A DNA stretch of 64,000 nt, taken from assembly GCA_015069195.1 (NCBI GenBank), contig SVJA01000002.1, forward strand, positions 1 through 64,000, in the 5' to 3' direction. Shown piece after piece: positions 1-8,221 of the stretch (positions are counted from its first letter, which is position 1; each line of letters begins with the position of its first letter). Made by a program: the position numbers and the translations under genes. This DNA comes from Oscillospiraceae bacterium (GTDB lineage: Bacteria > Bacillota > Clostridia > UBA1212). Under the pieces are notes generated by a model that saw only the letters and a program-made list of their open reading frames with translations, searched no databases and was not told the DNA's origin.

Positions 1-235
1 AACTGTTTTTGACATCTAAGTTTCCGCTTTTCTTGTAGGTATATGCGCTGACAGAACTTGCTAAAACATCGCTGATAAGTCCTATTCCGACTGCATCATA
101 AGCAGGGATCCCCAAAAAAGTTGTTAACATAGGTCCTATAACAGCGGCAGCACTCATACCCGCAAATCCGGTTCCTATACCTGCGCCTGCTCCCGCAATA
201 AAGCACACAATTACTTTAATTAAAATATCCCCCAT
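1..235 (-). CDS. TauE/SafE-type membrane permease, N-terminal part (truncated by window edge)
   Basis: The minus strand carries an open frame from an ATG at 233-235 to the window edge, about 78 codons, beginning MGDILIKVIVCF. It is rich in Gly and Ala with hydrophobic stretches, and the segment GAGAGIGTGFAGMSAAAVIGP resembles the first repeat of TauE/SafE (DUF81) sulfite/organic-anion permeases. That family moves small sulfur compounds or organic anions across the cytoplasmic membrane. The upstream GGTG is only a weak ribosome-binding site. The rest of the gene is outside the window, so the family call rests on the N-terminus alone. It lies 83 bases after the metallophosphoesterase gene in the same direction and shows no link to the polysaccharide locus. 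Confidence 0.6.
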   Translation of the reverse strand, partial: MGDILIKVIVCFIAGAGAGIGTGFAGMSAAAVIGPMLTTFLGIPAYDAVGIGLISDVLASSVSAYTYKKSGNLDVKNS

Positions 236-318
236 AATATAACACCATTAAATTCTTTACTACGGCAATAATCTTATTCAATGAAATCACAGTATAAACT
301 CATAAAAATCCCGCGAAA

Positions 319-1173
319 TTATAAAATATCACCGACAATATTAACAAACACCATCTCAGCAGGATTGTTCACCCTTGGAATAAAAGACGATGAACCGAGA
401 CCTCTTGAAATAACCATTTTCTTTCCGTCAAAATCGTGAACACCCTCCGTATAATCAGGAAAAAAACCTTGAGTCGGAGCAAACAAACCTCCAAGATTCG
501 GAATTCTTATAAGTCCTCCGTGCAAATGCCCACACATAGCAATATCTATATCCTGTTTCATAAATTGCCACTGATACTCGGGATAATGACACAAAAGCAT
601 TTTGTAAGCATCTATGGAAGCAAATTCTTCAAGATATTCAAGCGATGGAGTTCCGTAGTCGGGATTATATGTCAACCCGCCGATCGCAATGGCATTCCCA
701 TTAATTTCGGTAAATACCGTTTCATTATCCAACACAGCAACTCCGGTTTCTTTCATAATTTCTTTTACATCTATACCTCTGTTCATAAGTGCCAATTCAT
801 GGTTTCCCAGGCAACAGCATGTCGGTGCTATGTCCTTCAAGTCGGCGAAGAACTGTTTCATCACGGAAGTATTATCAGACCGTTTATACACAATATCGCC
901 TACCACAGCAATTATATCCGGTTCAGAATCACGAATTATCCTTAAAAGTTCGCTGTTATCCTCGCCGTATTCGTGGTTGTGTAAATCAGCAATCAATGCT
1001 ACTTTTATCGGGGCAGTTATTTTTTCATCTTGTACGGTATAAGAAGTCACACCGAGGTCGTACTGACTTCTGTCCAGCTCTGCATACAATAGCACTGCAA
1101 AAAACACCAATCCGACAACGGCACACAAAAATCTTATAAGCTTTTGTTTAATAAAAAATTTCTTAACTTTCAT
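319..1173 (-). CDS. Membrane-anchored calcineurin-like metallophosphoesterase (YkuE-like)
   Basis: A 284-residue protein with one N-terminal membrane anchor (about residues 11-31) and a metallophosphoesterase domain. The metal-binding motifs appear in family order: DLHNH near residue 63, GDIVY near 92, GNHE near 122 and GHLHGG near 215. Members of this family hydrolyse phosphomonoesters or diesters, and YkuE-type proteins act at the outer face of the membrane, some on UDP-2,3-diacylglucosamine-like or cell-wall substrates. The true substrate here is unknown. The start ATG overlaps the 3' end of the upstream glycosyltransferase by 11 bases, so the two are translationally coupled and this is probably the last gene of the polysaccharide transcript. 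No terminator is obvious in the 83 bases that follow. Confidence 0.85.
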   Translation of the reverse strand: MKVKKFFIKQKLIRFLCAVVGLVFFAVLLYAELDRSQYDLGVTSYTVQDEKITAPIKVALIADLHNHEYGEDNSELLRIIRDSEPDIIAVVGDIVYKRSDNTSVMKQFFADLKDIAPTCCCLGNHELALMNRGIDVKEIMKETGVAVLDNETVFTEINGNAIAIGGLTYNPDYGTPSLEYLEEFASIDAYKMLLCHYPEYQWQFMKQDIDIAMCGHLHGGLIRIPNLGGLFAPTQGFFPDYTEGVHDFDGKKMVISRGLGSSSFIPRVNNPAEMVFVNIVGDIL

Positions 1174-2266
1174 AAATTTTTATTAACTGCTTTACTTCGC
1201 TTTCAACAGTATAGTTTTTTTCGTCAAAACGATTTTTTATTGCATCTTCGGGCGGTCTGCCTGTCTTAGAAAGGCTTTCAAGAGAAGCCGCCCACTCAGA
1301 AGCATTTTTTTCAAGACTCATATATTCCACGAGTCCGAGATTCATATCAACCTCTTTCGGAACAGCCCCCGAGCAAAGGCAAGGCGTACACGCCGCTTGT
1401 GACTCTATCGCAACATTGCCGAGTCCTTCGTATTCGGAAGGGAACACGGTCACATCAAATATTTTCATCCAAAGGAACACATCATCGCGCGGGCCGGCAA
1501 ATACAACCTTTTCTGACACAGACTTTTCTTCTGCATATATCTTAACTCTTTCAAGGGTGTCGCCGCCACCCACAAAAACAAGTTTTGCATCCGGACGAAC
1601 TTTCAGAAACTCGCAAAGTATATCAACAGCAAACTTTTGATTTTTTGAAGGCACAAATCGACCTACATTGCCGACAACAAAACAATCATTCAGTCCGAAT
1701 TCTTGTTTTAAAGCGTCCTCCTCAACCTTTGTATCGCTAAAATATTTATTTAAATCAAAAGCATTCGGAAGAACCTTAAACTCTGCATTTTTTCCGAACA
1801 AAAACACTCCGCTGTCCTTGGAAATCGCAAGTCTTTCGGTAGCGCAGGTCTTTATTAAAAATTTTCCGACAAATGACGCGATATAGTTTACAATAGAACG
1901 TCTTCCGTATGAAGTTGTGCGCGAGTGAGAAACACGCACGGGGACTTTATATTTTTTTGCGGCTGCCATCACAAAACCGCAATGATATGATGTATTTGCA
2001 TGAACGACATTATACTGTCCTTCTGCCATTATTTTTTTTAAATTTTTGTAGTGTGACAACATCCGCTTGCCGCTTGGAGGAGAAGTTTTAATGATATTCA
2101 CACCGCAAGCCTTAAGTCGCTCCTCAAAAAACTGACTTTCCGACAAATTCATCGAAAGAAAATCAATCTGAAATTTATCTCTCGGCAGGTGCTCGGCAAC
2201 GTCTGTCATTCGAGCTTCCGCACCGCCTATATTTAAAGAACTAAGCACCACAAGAACTTTTTTCAT
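1163..2266 (-). CDS. Glycosyltransferase family 4 (GT-B fold)
   Basis: A 367-residue retaining GT-B transferase. The N-terminus MKKVLVVLSSLNIGGAE has the Gly-rich GGAE loop typical of GT4. The C-terminal half has VGNVGRFVPSKNQ and an E-x7-E type site around FPSEYEGLGNVAIESQA. It should transfer a sugar from a nucleotide donor to a growing lipid-linked glycan at the cytoplasmic side; donor and acceptor cannot be read from sequence. A strong AAGGAGG lies 10 bases before the ATG. It sits between a GT2 gene (24-base gap) and the metallophosphoesterase (overlap), at the distal end of the locus. It resembles the GT4 enzyme at 27716-28858 in the early HTHTSY/HSHTT region. Confidence 0.88.
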   Translation of the reverse strand: MKKVLVVLSSLNIGGAEARMTDVAEHLPRDKFQIDFLSMNLSESQFFEERLKACGVNIIKTSPPSGKRMLSHYKNLKKIMAEGQYNVVHANTSYHCGFVMAAAKKYKVPVRVSHSRTTSYGRRSIVNYIASFVGKFLIKTCATERLAISKDSGVFLFGKNAEFKVLPNAFDLNKYFSDTKVEEDALKQEFGLNDCFVVGNVGRFVPSKNQKFAVDILCEFLKVRPDAKLVFVGGGDTLERVKIYAEEKSVSEKVVFAGPRDDVFLWMKIFDVTVFPSEYEGLGNVAIESQAACTPCLCSGAVPKEVDMNLGLVEYMSLEKNASEWAASLESLSKTGRPPEDAIKNRFDEKNYTVESEVKQLIKIYES

Positions 2267-2290
2267 CGCTCAAAACACCTCCTTGAAAAT

Positions 2291-3181
2291 TTACGGTTTT
2301 ATTGCTTTTTTCTTAGTATACTTTATATACCAGTACAACGGAACACCGACCGGAGCACAAAGAATCGCATAGCCCTTTTTGTGAGCGGTTTTTATAAAAT
2401 GCTTGTTTCCGCTCAAAAGACTTTCTGCGATGTAATGAATAGTCTCTCTGATTATGTATTTGGGTTTCTCGGAAATCTTTATCATTTCGTTTCTGTAGAA
2501 AGCAAAACCCTTTGCGCAAGACCTGTACTGTGCAACTTTGTTATTAGTCATACTGTTTTGATTGCAGTCAACAACACACACCGCCTCAGGCATCGTAAGA
2601 ATTTTATACTTAAGATCTATCAAACGATACTTATAACTTGCAGGGAAAAACTTTTCTCCCTCAAATACAGGGAACGGATTTTCACGAATAATATCAGAGC
2701 GATAAATAAGTTTTTTGTCACCTTTCATACCGTAAACATCAACAAGCTCTGTCGTAGTAGTTTCTCCGATTCCTTCAGGAAAAAGTGTGCCGATAATTTT
2801 TCCGTCAAGATCCACATCATACGCGATAAAGCCGACAACACCGTCTTTTTTATTCTTCTTCCAGAAATCCGTAATCTTTTCAACCGCATCATCAGTCATA
2901 TAATCGTCGTCATCAATAATTGTATTTATCTCAGTAGTAACGTTATCGTATGCAGTATTTCTTGCACCGTGCATACCGGCATTTTTTTGCTTTATATAAA
3001 CGATTTCAATTTTACCTTCGTCGATAAATCCTTTTATAACCTCTTCGGTATTGTCGGAAGAACCATCGTCTACAACGAGCCAGACAAAATCATCAGAAGT
3101 CTGCCTTACAAGTGAATCATATAAATTTCCTATGCAATATGCACGGTTATATGTTGTTGTTATTACGGTAAGTGTTTTCAA
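2291..3181 (-). CDS. Glycosyltransferase family 2 (GT-A fold)
   Basis: A 296-residue GT2 enzyme. It begins MKTLTVITTTYNRAYCIGNLY, then has VVDDGSSDNTEE (nucleotide-binding Asp) near residue 37 and the DxD-type metal site as IIDDDDYM near 92. The start codon is TTG, supported by AGGAGG 8 bases upstream; no ATG of similar quality lies nearby. It should add a sugar to the polysaccharide repeat unit. It is less related to the four GGVSSARN-type GT2 proteins elsewhere in the locus. Gaps of 18 bases to asnB and 24 to the next GT4 gene indicate one operon. Sugar specificity is unknown. Confidence 0.87.
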   Translation of the reverse strand: MKTLTVITTTYNRAYCIGNLYDSLVRQTSDDFVWLVVDDGSSDNTEEVIKGFIDEGKIEIVYIKQKNAGMHGARNTAYDNVTTEINTIIDDDDYMTDDAVEKITDFWKKNKKDGVVGFIAYDVDLDGKIIGTLFPEGIGETTTTELVDVYGMKGDKKLIYRSDIIRENPFPVFEGEKFFPASYKYRLIDLKYKILTMPEAVCVVDCNQNSMTNNKVAQYRSCAKGFAFYRNEMIKISEKPKYIIRETIHYIAESLLSGNKHFIKTAHKKGYAILCAPVGVPLYWYIKYTKKKAIKP

Positions 3182-3199
3182 GTCCTATACCTCCTAAAC

Positions 3200-5080
3200 T
3201 CACGCAAAATAATTCTCGTACCATTTTTCAAACACGTACAGCGACCAAAGTTCAGAAGTTCTGTCACGCTTATCCGTGAAATGTTCCTCCATTATCTGAG
3301 CAATGTAATCGTAATTGAATATTCCCTGACTGCGGATTTTTTCTTCGGCAAGGCACTTTATAAGTTCCTCTTTTAACTCATTTTTAAACCAGAACGCAAT
3401 CGGCACAGCAAAGCCCTTTTTAGAGGCCGAGAGAAGCGCAGGCGGTATGAGGTCTAAGAAAGTCTCTTTGAGAATAATCTTTTTGTTTTTAGAATTGATT
3501 TTGTACTTTATCGGAATACGGGCAGCAAGCTCCACGACCTCACGGTGAAGCATCGGAACTCTTGTCTCCAAAGAACTCAGCATACTTGCACGGTCAACCT
3601 TCGGGAGCATATCTCCTTCGAGAACTACCTTTAAATCTGTGTACAGCGCACATGACATCTCATCAATGTCATTTGCATAAGTTTCATAATAACTTCTGAT
3701 AAAGTCTGTCGTTCCTGTAATATTGAACTCCTCGCAAAGAAGTTTCGGAAGCTCAACATTCTTAAATGCAAGGCACATAAGATTTCTGCGCTGGTCAAAA
3801 ATATCCATCTGGGAGTTATCTATAACTTTTCTTGCACGTCTGGCAAGAGTATTCTGCGGCGGCATTGCGTAAACCGCCTTTTTTATACCCTTTCGCATAA
3901 ATGAAGGAATTTTATTAAATTTTTCAGCATAATAACCTATCAAATATTTTTCATATCCGCCGAAAAGTTCGTCTCCTGAGTCACCTGTCAAAATAGTTTT
4001 TACATGCTGCCTTGCAAACTTTGATACCATATAGGTAGGAATCAAAGAGGAATCGGCAAACGGCTCATCAATATTTCCTACAAGTCTTTCAAGCTCCGGA
4101 AGTGCATCATTATAATCTAACGTAAATATATGATGATTTGTTTTGTGCAGGTCTGATGTGAGTCTTGCTCTGTCACTTTCGTCATACTGCTTTTCTTTAT
4201 AACCTATCGTAAATGTGTCTATCGGCTTTGATGAAATCTTTGACATAATACCGACAATAGTAGTCGAGTCGATACCGCCGCTCAAAAATGCACCCACCGG
4301 AACATCTGACACCATACATTCTTCCACCGCATTAAACATCGCTTTCCGAAGTTCTTTTTTACACTCGTCATAGTCTGTTATAAGAGTTTTCTCACTATAT
4401 GTAACATTCCAATATGTCTTTATTTCAAAACCGCCGTTTACGTCAATTTCCATATAATTTCCAGGGCAAAGTTTGTACACATTTTCAAGAATGGTAAGCG
4501 GTGCCGGAATGTATGTAAGTTGCAAATATTGACAAAGAGCTTCTTTGCAGATTTTCTTTTCAACCATCTCTGTGGCAATAATACTTTTAAGTTCGGATGC
4601 AAATAAAAGTTTCTCGCTGCCTGCATAATAATAGAGCGGTTTTTCACCTATTCGGTCTCTTGCAACGGTTACCTTTTTATTTTTGAAATCATATATCGCA
4701 AACGCATACATACCGTTGAGCTTGTCAAGACAGCCCACACCATACTCCTCAAAACAATGGAGTACCGTCTCTGTATCACTCGTCGTAGTAAATATATGTC
4801 CTTTTTGTATCAATTCCTCTCTTAAGGACTTGTAATTGTAAACCTCTCCGTTAAGAACAATGACCAAAGACTTGTCCTCGTTATATATCGGCTGTTTACC
4901 CGTAGAAATATCAATAATCGAAAGTCTTCTCATTCCGAGACCGAGTGAATCGCATGCAAAAACGCCATCCTCGTCAGGCCCTCTGTGAATGATTTTATCA
5001 TTCATTAAATTTATCAAGCTTTCGATTTCGCCCGGATTTAAACTTTTTTCAAACTGCACATAACCGTTTATACCGCACAT
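3200..5080 (-). CDS. asnB: Asparagine synthase (glutamine-hydrolysing), AsnB type
   Basis: A 626-residue class II amidotransferase. The start is set at the ATG giving MCGINGY, because Cys2 must become the N-terminal nucleophile after Met removal; GAGGG lies about 7 bases upstream. A longer frame would start at a GTG at 5095 and bury that Cys. The N-terminal Ntn glutaminase domain has RGPDEDG and NGEVYN; the C-terminal synthetase has the PP-loop LSGGIDSTTIVG. The family makes asparagine from aspartate, ATP and glutamine. In surface-polysaccharide loci such enzymes also amidate uronic acids (for example WbpS in Pseudomonas O-antigen), which fits the TviB- and TviC-like genes in this locus. Amino-acid metabolism remains possible. 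Confidence 0.9.
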   Translation of the reverse strand: MCGINGYVQFEKSLNPGEIESLINLMNDKIIHRGPDEDGVFACDSLGLGMRRLSIIDISTGKQPIYNEDKSLVIVLNGEVYNYKSLREELIQKGHIFTTTSDTETVLHCFEEYGVGCLDKLNGMYAFAIYDFKNKKVTVARDRIGEKPLYYYAGSEKLLFASELKSIIATEMVEKKICKEALCQYLQLTYIPAPLTILENVYKLCPGNYMEIDVNGGFEIKTYWNVTYSEKTLITDYDECKKELRKAMFNAVEECMVSDVPVGAFLSGGIDSTTIVGIMSKISSKPIDTFTIGYKEKQYDESDRARLTSDLHKTNHHIFTLDYNDALPELERLVGNIDEPFADSSLIPTYMVSKFARQHVKTILTGDSGDELFGGYEKYLIGYYAEKFNKIPSFMRKGIKKAVYAMPPQNTLARRARKVIDNSQMDIFDQRRNLMCLAFKNVELPKLLCEEFNITGTTDFIRSYYETYANDIDEMSCALYTDLKVVLEGDMLPKVDRASMLSSLETRVPMLHREVVELAARIPIKYKINSKNKKIILKETFLDLIPPALLSASKKGFAVPIAFWFKNELKEELIKCLAEEKIRSQGIFNYDYIAQIMEEHFTDKRDRTSELWSLYVFEKWYENYFA

Positions 5081-5104
5081 TCTTATCGCCCTCACAAGAT
5101 TTAA

Positions 5105-6682
5105 TTAAAAAGGTAAAATTGTATTTATTTTGTAAATTGTATTAAGCAGACACTTTCGTCTGAACGTCTGGTTTTCATTGGCAACACATATATTCAGTGC
5201 CGCTAAATCCTCATTAAGATACGTTTTCATATCAAGATGATGTCTGTCGGAAATTCTGTCTGCAAGCTGAACTCTCAAAAGCAAGTCGAGAAGATTTCTG
5301 TTGTTGTACGGAATAGTTATGTCAAAACAAAATCTCATTGTACCTATATTTGTCGCACATTTTCCGCCGTGCATCATCTCCCACACAAACAAATCAGATT
5401 CGTCGTAGTTGAACAAATGCTGTTTTAACTTTGTGTCGCTAATATATTTTTCAAAGACCTTATCAGTTTTGTAAAGAAGAGTCCTTCTAAAGAAAAACAT
5501 TTTGTAAAGAGCACTGTAATGCCTCGGTTTCATATTCTTCGGCATCTTCTTTCTGCCGTAATACTTGTACGCATAAGCCCTGATAGTCTCGGATATCCAT
5601 GACTTTACTTCTATATCACAAACATTCTCCTGCATCAGGTAAATCTTTTTCCTGACATCAGGATCCTTCATTCGACCGATGTAACCGTCATTGTGAAGTA
5701 AAATTTTGCTGAAAGCATTAAAGTCCCTTATGTCTTCGTTTCGGCTCGGAACATTTATCGTCCTGTGCTCTATGCCAACCGCCTTGCTTATAACTTCAGC
5801 AGCATCGGCATCAACTCTTTCATAAGGAAGTGCCACATAACTGAAACTCTTGAATTTGTCATAAAGCCCATTTGCAGCAGCAAGTGTTGTATTACTATCG
5901 ACACCGCCTGTCAGCGAAATGCCGGCATTCGACCATTTCTTTGAAATCAGAATCATTGTATTTCGCATAATATCCGCAGCCTCATGTACGACAGCAAGAT
6001 ATTCCTGCTCATTTCTGCACATTTCAAGATTCTTTTTGGGATAGAATCTTTCTGATTCGCATCGTCCGTTAGAAAATTTCACAAATGTATTAGGTATAAT
6101 GCGATGGAGACCGACAAATCTTGTCAGGTCACCCGGAAAATAATTTCCGAAAACATATTTGTACCATTTATATTTTATAAGTTTCTCAATGTAAGGATCT
6201 TCCTTCAGGTCAAGAATATCATCAAGCAATTGCATATGCGACGCAAGGTAAATCTTTCTGTTGAAAACGCCGTAGCAGACATACTGCATACCGGATGCAT
6301 CGGTTAAAAATTCCAGATCATCACCCTTTGTGTAACCCAATACGAATATACCGGTAAGTTCATTTACTATGTTACAGAAACAAGTTTTATCGTCAAAGAA
6401 AGCATCGACAAGTTTTTCGAGAATTCTATCTTCCTCATAATCCATTGTGTACGGATTGTAGGCATGACCTATGATGAAAAATGTATACCCTTCCTTCTCC
6501 ATAAAATAATAATTCTGCAGATAGTGTACACAGAAAGTGTAGTTTCCTAATTTTTGTTGTTTCCAGTTGCCGTAAAAAGGGAATTGAGCAGACACGGCAA
6601 ACTTGTCGTTGGTTATCATAAAACCGCGGACAAATAAGTGTTTCTGCAAATCTTTTCTGTTATCAAGCAAATCTTTTAACAT
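5105..6682 (-). CDS. Asparagine-synthase-like protein lacking the glutaminase cysteine
   Basis: A 525-residue protein. The C-terminal half carries a synthetase PP-loop, SLTGGVDSNTTLAA, near residue 260, so ATP-dependent adenylation of a carboxylate is likely. The N-terminal 180 residues keep the outline of an Ntn domain (NELTGIFVLGY, FLTDASGMQYVCYG, ASHMQLLDDIL) but start MLKDLLDN, with no Cys2. It therefore cannot hydrolyse glutamine by itself. The start ATG at 6682 follows GGGGGA; a TTG at 6697 is possible. The stop is 25 bases upstream of the asnB start, so the two are co-transcribed. It may use ammonia or an amino sugar or amine as nucleophile, or pair with the full AsnB. It is an unusual companion gene; function is inferred only. 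Confidence 0.75.
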   Translation of the reverse strand: MLKDLLDNRKDLQKHLFVRGFMITNDKFAVSAQFPFYGNWKQQKLGNYTFCVHYLQNYYFMEKEGYTFFIIGHAYNPYTMDYEEDRILEKLVDAFFDDKTCFCNIVNELTGIFVLGYTKGDDLEFLTDASGMQYVCYGVFNRKIYLASHMQLLDDILDLKEDPYIEKLIKYKWYKYVFGNYFPGDLTRFVGLHRIIPNTFVKFSNGRCESERFYPKKNLEMCRNEQEYLAVVHEAADIMRNTMILISKKWSNAGISLTGGVDSNTTLAAANGLYDKFKSFSYVALPYERVDADAAEVISKAVGIEHRTINVPSRNEDIRDFNAFSKILLHNDGYIGRMKDPDVRKKIYLMQENVCDIEVKSWISETIRAYAYKYYGRKKMPKNMKPRHYSALYKMFFFRRTLLYKTDKVFEKYISDTKLKQHLFNYDESDLFVWEMMHGGKCATNIGTMRFCFDITIPYNNRNLLDLLLRVQLADRISDRHHLDMKTYLNEDLAALNICVANENQTFRRKCLLNTIYKINTILPF

Positions 6683-6728
6683 GGTATCCCCCAACAATTT
6701 ATCGTAGTATGCTGCATTTCGTCTCCGT

Positions 6729-7736
6729 CTACCTATAAAAAACAGACTCTATCTTTCTCAAAATTCTGTAAAGTAATTTATTACCGTTACGTTGCTCATA
6801 TCTTGCCGTTGTTATCCAAAATTTTATGGTGTTATTGCACCACATCGGCACCCAATGTCTCGACCTTCTGAATGCTTTTTCGTAATCCTGTTCAAAGATA
6901 TTCAATATAAAATCCTCAAGTTCTTTGTATTTCTTGTCAACATATTCCGGATCGTTAAAAGCCGGAGTTCTGAGCATCTCCATATAGAGTTCGTCGTCCT
7001 GATCCACTTTGGCAATGTATTCCGCAGCAGCCTCAAGGCTCTGAAAATCCATACAATTTATAAAGGACTTCGAATTAAAGATATTATTTATATTTTTATT
7101 TCCGAAATATATCGGAACAGTCTTTGCACCGAACGCGTGAATTATCTTCTCTGTGTAAAAATCCTCAAGTTCCGTGCTTTCAAATGCTATCGTAAACTTA
7201 CATTTATCAAGAAATTCCATTTTCTTGTCATAGTTGTCCGCCACATAACCGTCTTCTGCATTGTTCATAAAACTTCCGACCGAATCAACTTTTTTGTACT
7301 GCGAAAGCAATTCAAATATTTTTTCCCGCTCACCGTGTTCGGACTCGTGTGAAAAGATAAAGTTTGCAAAATGTGTCTTTTTCTGCAAAAAGTCATCTTT
7401 TATATCTTTGTGCTTGTCCTCTACCTGTTTTAGATAATGTCTGTACTTCAGAGCCTCCGGGAACTGTAAAAATCTGTCGAGATACTTCAAATTGTCATAA
7501 CCTATCGCATAATCAACAAGATTAAAGTCCGGTGTGTAATTTTCTCCCGAATAAAAAACCCTTATACCGTCGTAAAAACAATAATCATACAAGTCCCCGA
7601 ACACTGAACAAATTATATAATCCGGATCATCGCAGATTTCAACATTATAATGTTTTTTCAGAATATTGTATATGTGCATTTCTTCGGGTTGCAAATGTTC
7701 CCAAAAACCCACAAACTTAATTTTAACAGTACGCAT
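6729..7736 (-). CDS. Glycosyltransferase family 10 (alpha-1,3/4-fucosyltransferase-like)
   Basis: A 335-residue protein with the GT10 signature in its middle: FTIAFEST, then DFYTEKIIHAFGAKTVPIYFG, matching the family pattern F-ENS-x-YVTEK-x-A-x-TVPIY-G. An N-terminal acceptor-binding region (FYSGENYTP) is also typical. GT10 enzymes are inverting GT-B transferases that normally use GDP-L-fucose; some bacterial members use other GDP-6-deoxyhexoses or heptoses. No GDP-fucose synthesis genes are in the window, so the donor must come from elsewhere or differ. AAAGGAA precedes the ATG and overlaps the stop of the Wzt C-terminal frame, 11 bases away. Confidence 0.82.
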   Translation of the reverse strand: MRTVKIKFVGFWEHLQPEEMHIYNILKKHYNVEICDDPDYIICSVFGDLYDYCFYDGIRVFYSGENYTPDFNLVDYAIGYDNLKYLDRFLQFPEALKYRHYLKQVEDKHKDIKDDFLQKKTHFANFIFSHESEHGEREKIFELLSQYKKVDSVGSFMNNAEDGYVADNYDKKMEFLDKCKFTIAFESTELEDFYTEKIIHAFGAKTVPIYFGNKNINNIFNSKSFINCMDFQSLEAAAEYIAKVDQDDELYMEMLRTPAFNDPEYVDKKYKELEDFILNIFEQDYEKAFRRSRHWVPMWCNNTIKFWITTARYEQRNGNKLLYRILRKIESVFYR

Positions 7737-7747
7737 AACAAATTCCT

Positions 7748-8179
7748 TTACTCTTCTACATTCACGGTATCAATGCACTGAAGTCTGTTAAGTTTTACAT
7801 GACCCCAATAATTGTGTTGCCAAATAAGTGAATCCTCATTTTCTTCTTCTATATCAAAGTACACATACTGAAGCGGGTGGTCTACGCTCGAATGTGTACC
7901 AAATTCATTCATAGTAAAAGCATCTATCTTGAAGTAGTATCTGCCGGGAGCGATATTTGATATATTAAATTCAAACTCGCTGTCATAGACCTCTCCGGCT
8001 ACGGCATTTTTAAAAGCTTTCGATTCTGTCATGCCTGCAGGGGTCGAATCCGCATATAAAATTTCCAATCGGATTCTCATATCTGCAAGTGACTCATTGG
8101 CACGCCATCTCACAGCAAAACGCATTTTCTCGTTTGGCTTATAAACGCTGGTTTCTTTTTCCAAAAAAGTAAAACTCAC
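7748..8179 (-). pseudogene. Wzt C-terminal glycan-recognition domain, separated from its ATPase by an in-frame stop
   Basis: This 143-codon frame encodes a beta-sandwich Wzt_C domain (MRFAVRWRANE, FEFNISNIAPGRYYF, WGHVKLNRLQ). It matches the C-terminal part of the intact Wzt at 17590-18861, where the same domain is fused to the ATPase. It lies in the same reading frame as the ATPase at 8222-9037; the two are separated only by a TAA at 8222-8224 and 14 sense codons. The GTG at 8179 is the first possible start, but no good ribosome-binding site precedes it. The domain normally binds the modified non-reducing end of the glycan and couples it to export. It is either the 3' half of a nonsense-mutated wzt or a separately translated domain; I favour mutation. 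Confidence 0.7.
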
Positions 8180-8221
8180 AATAAAAATTTTCTTGCCAAA
8201 ACCAATATCCGGTCGTCTTGC

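Noticed and set aside
436-1139. Overlapping plus-strand frames opposite the metallophosphoesterase
   Set aside because: They mirror a convincing gene on the minus strand and lack ribosome-binding sites and family motifs.
3200-5095. Earlier GTG start for asnB at 5095
   Set aside because: It would place five residues before the catalytic Cys and it overlaps the ribosome-binding site of the ATG at 5080.
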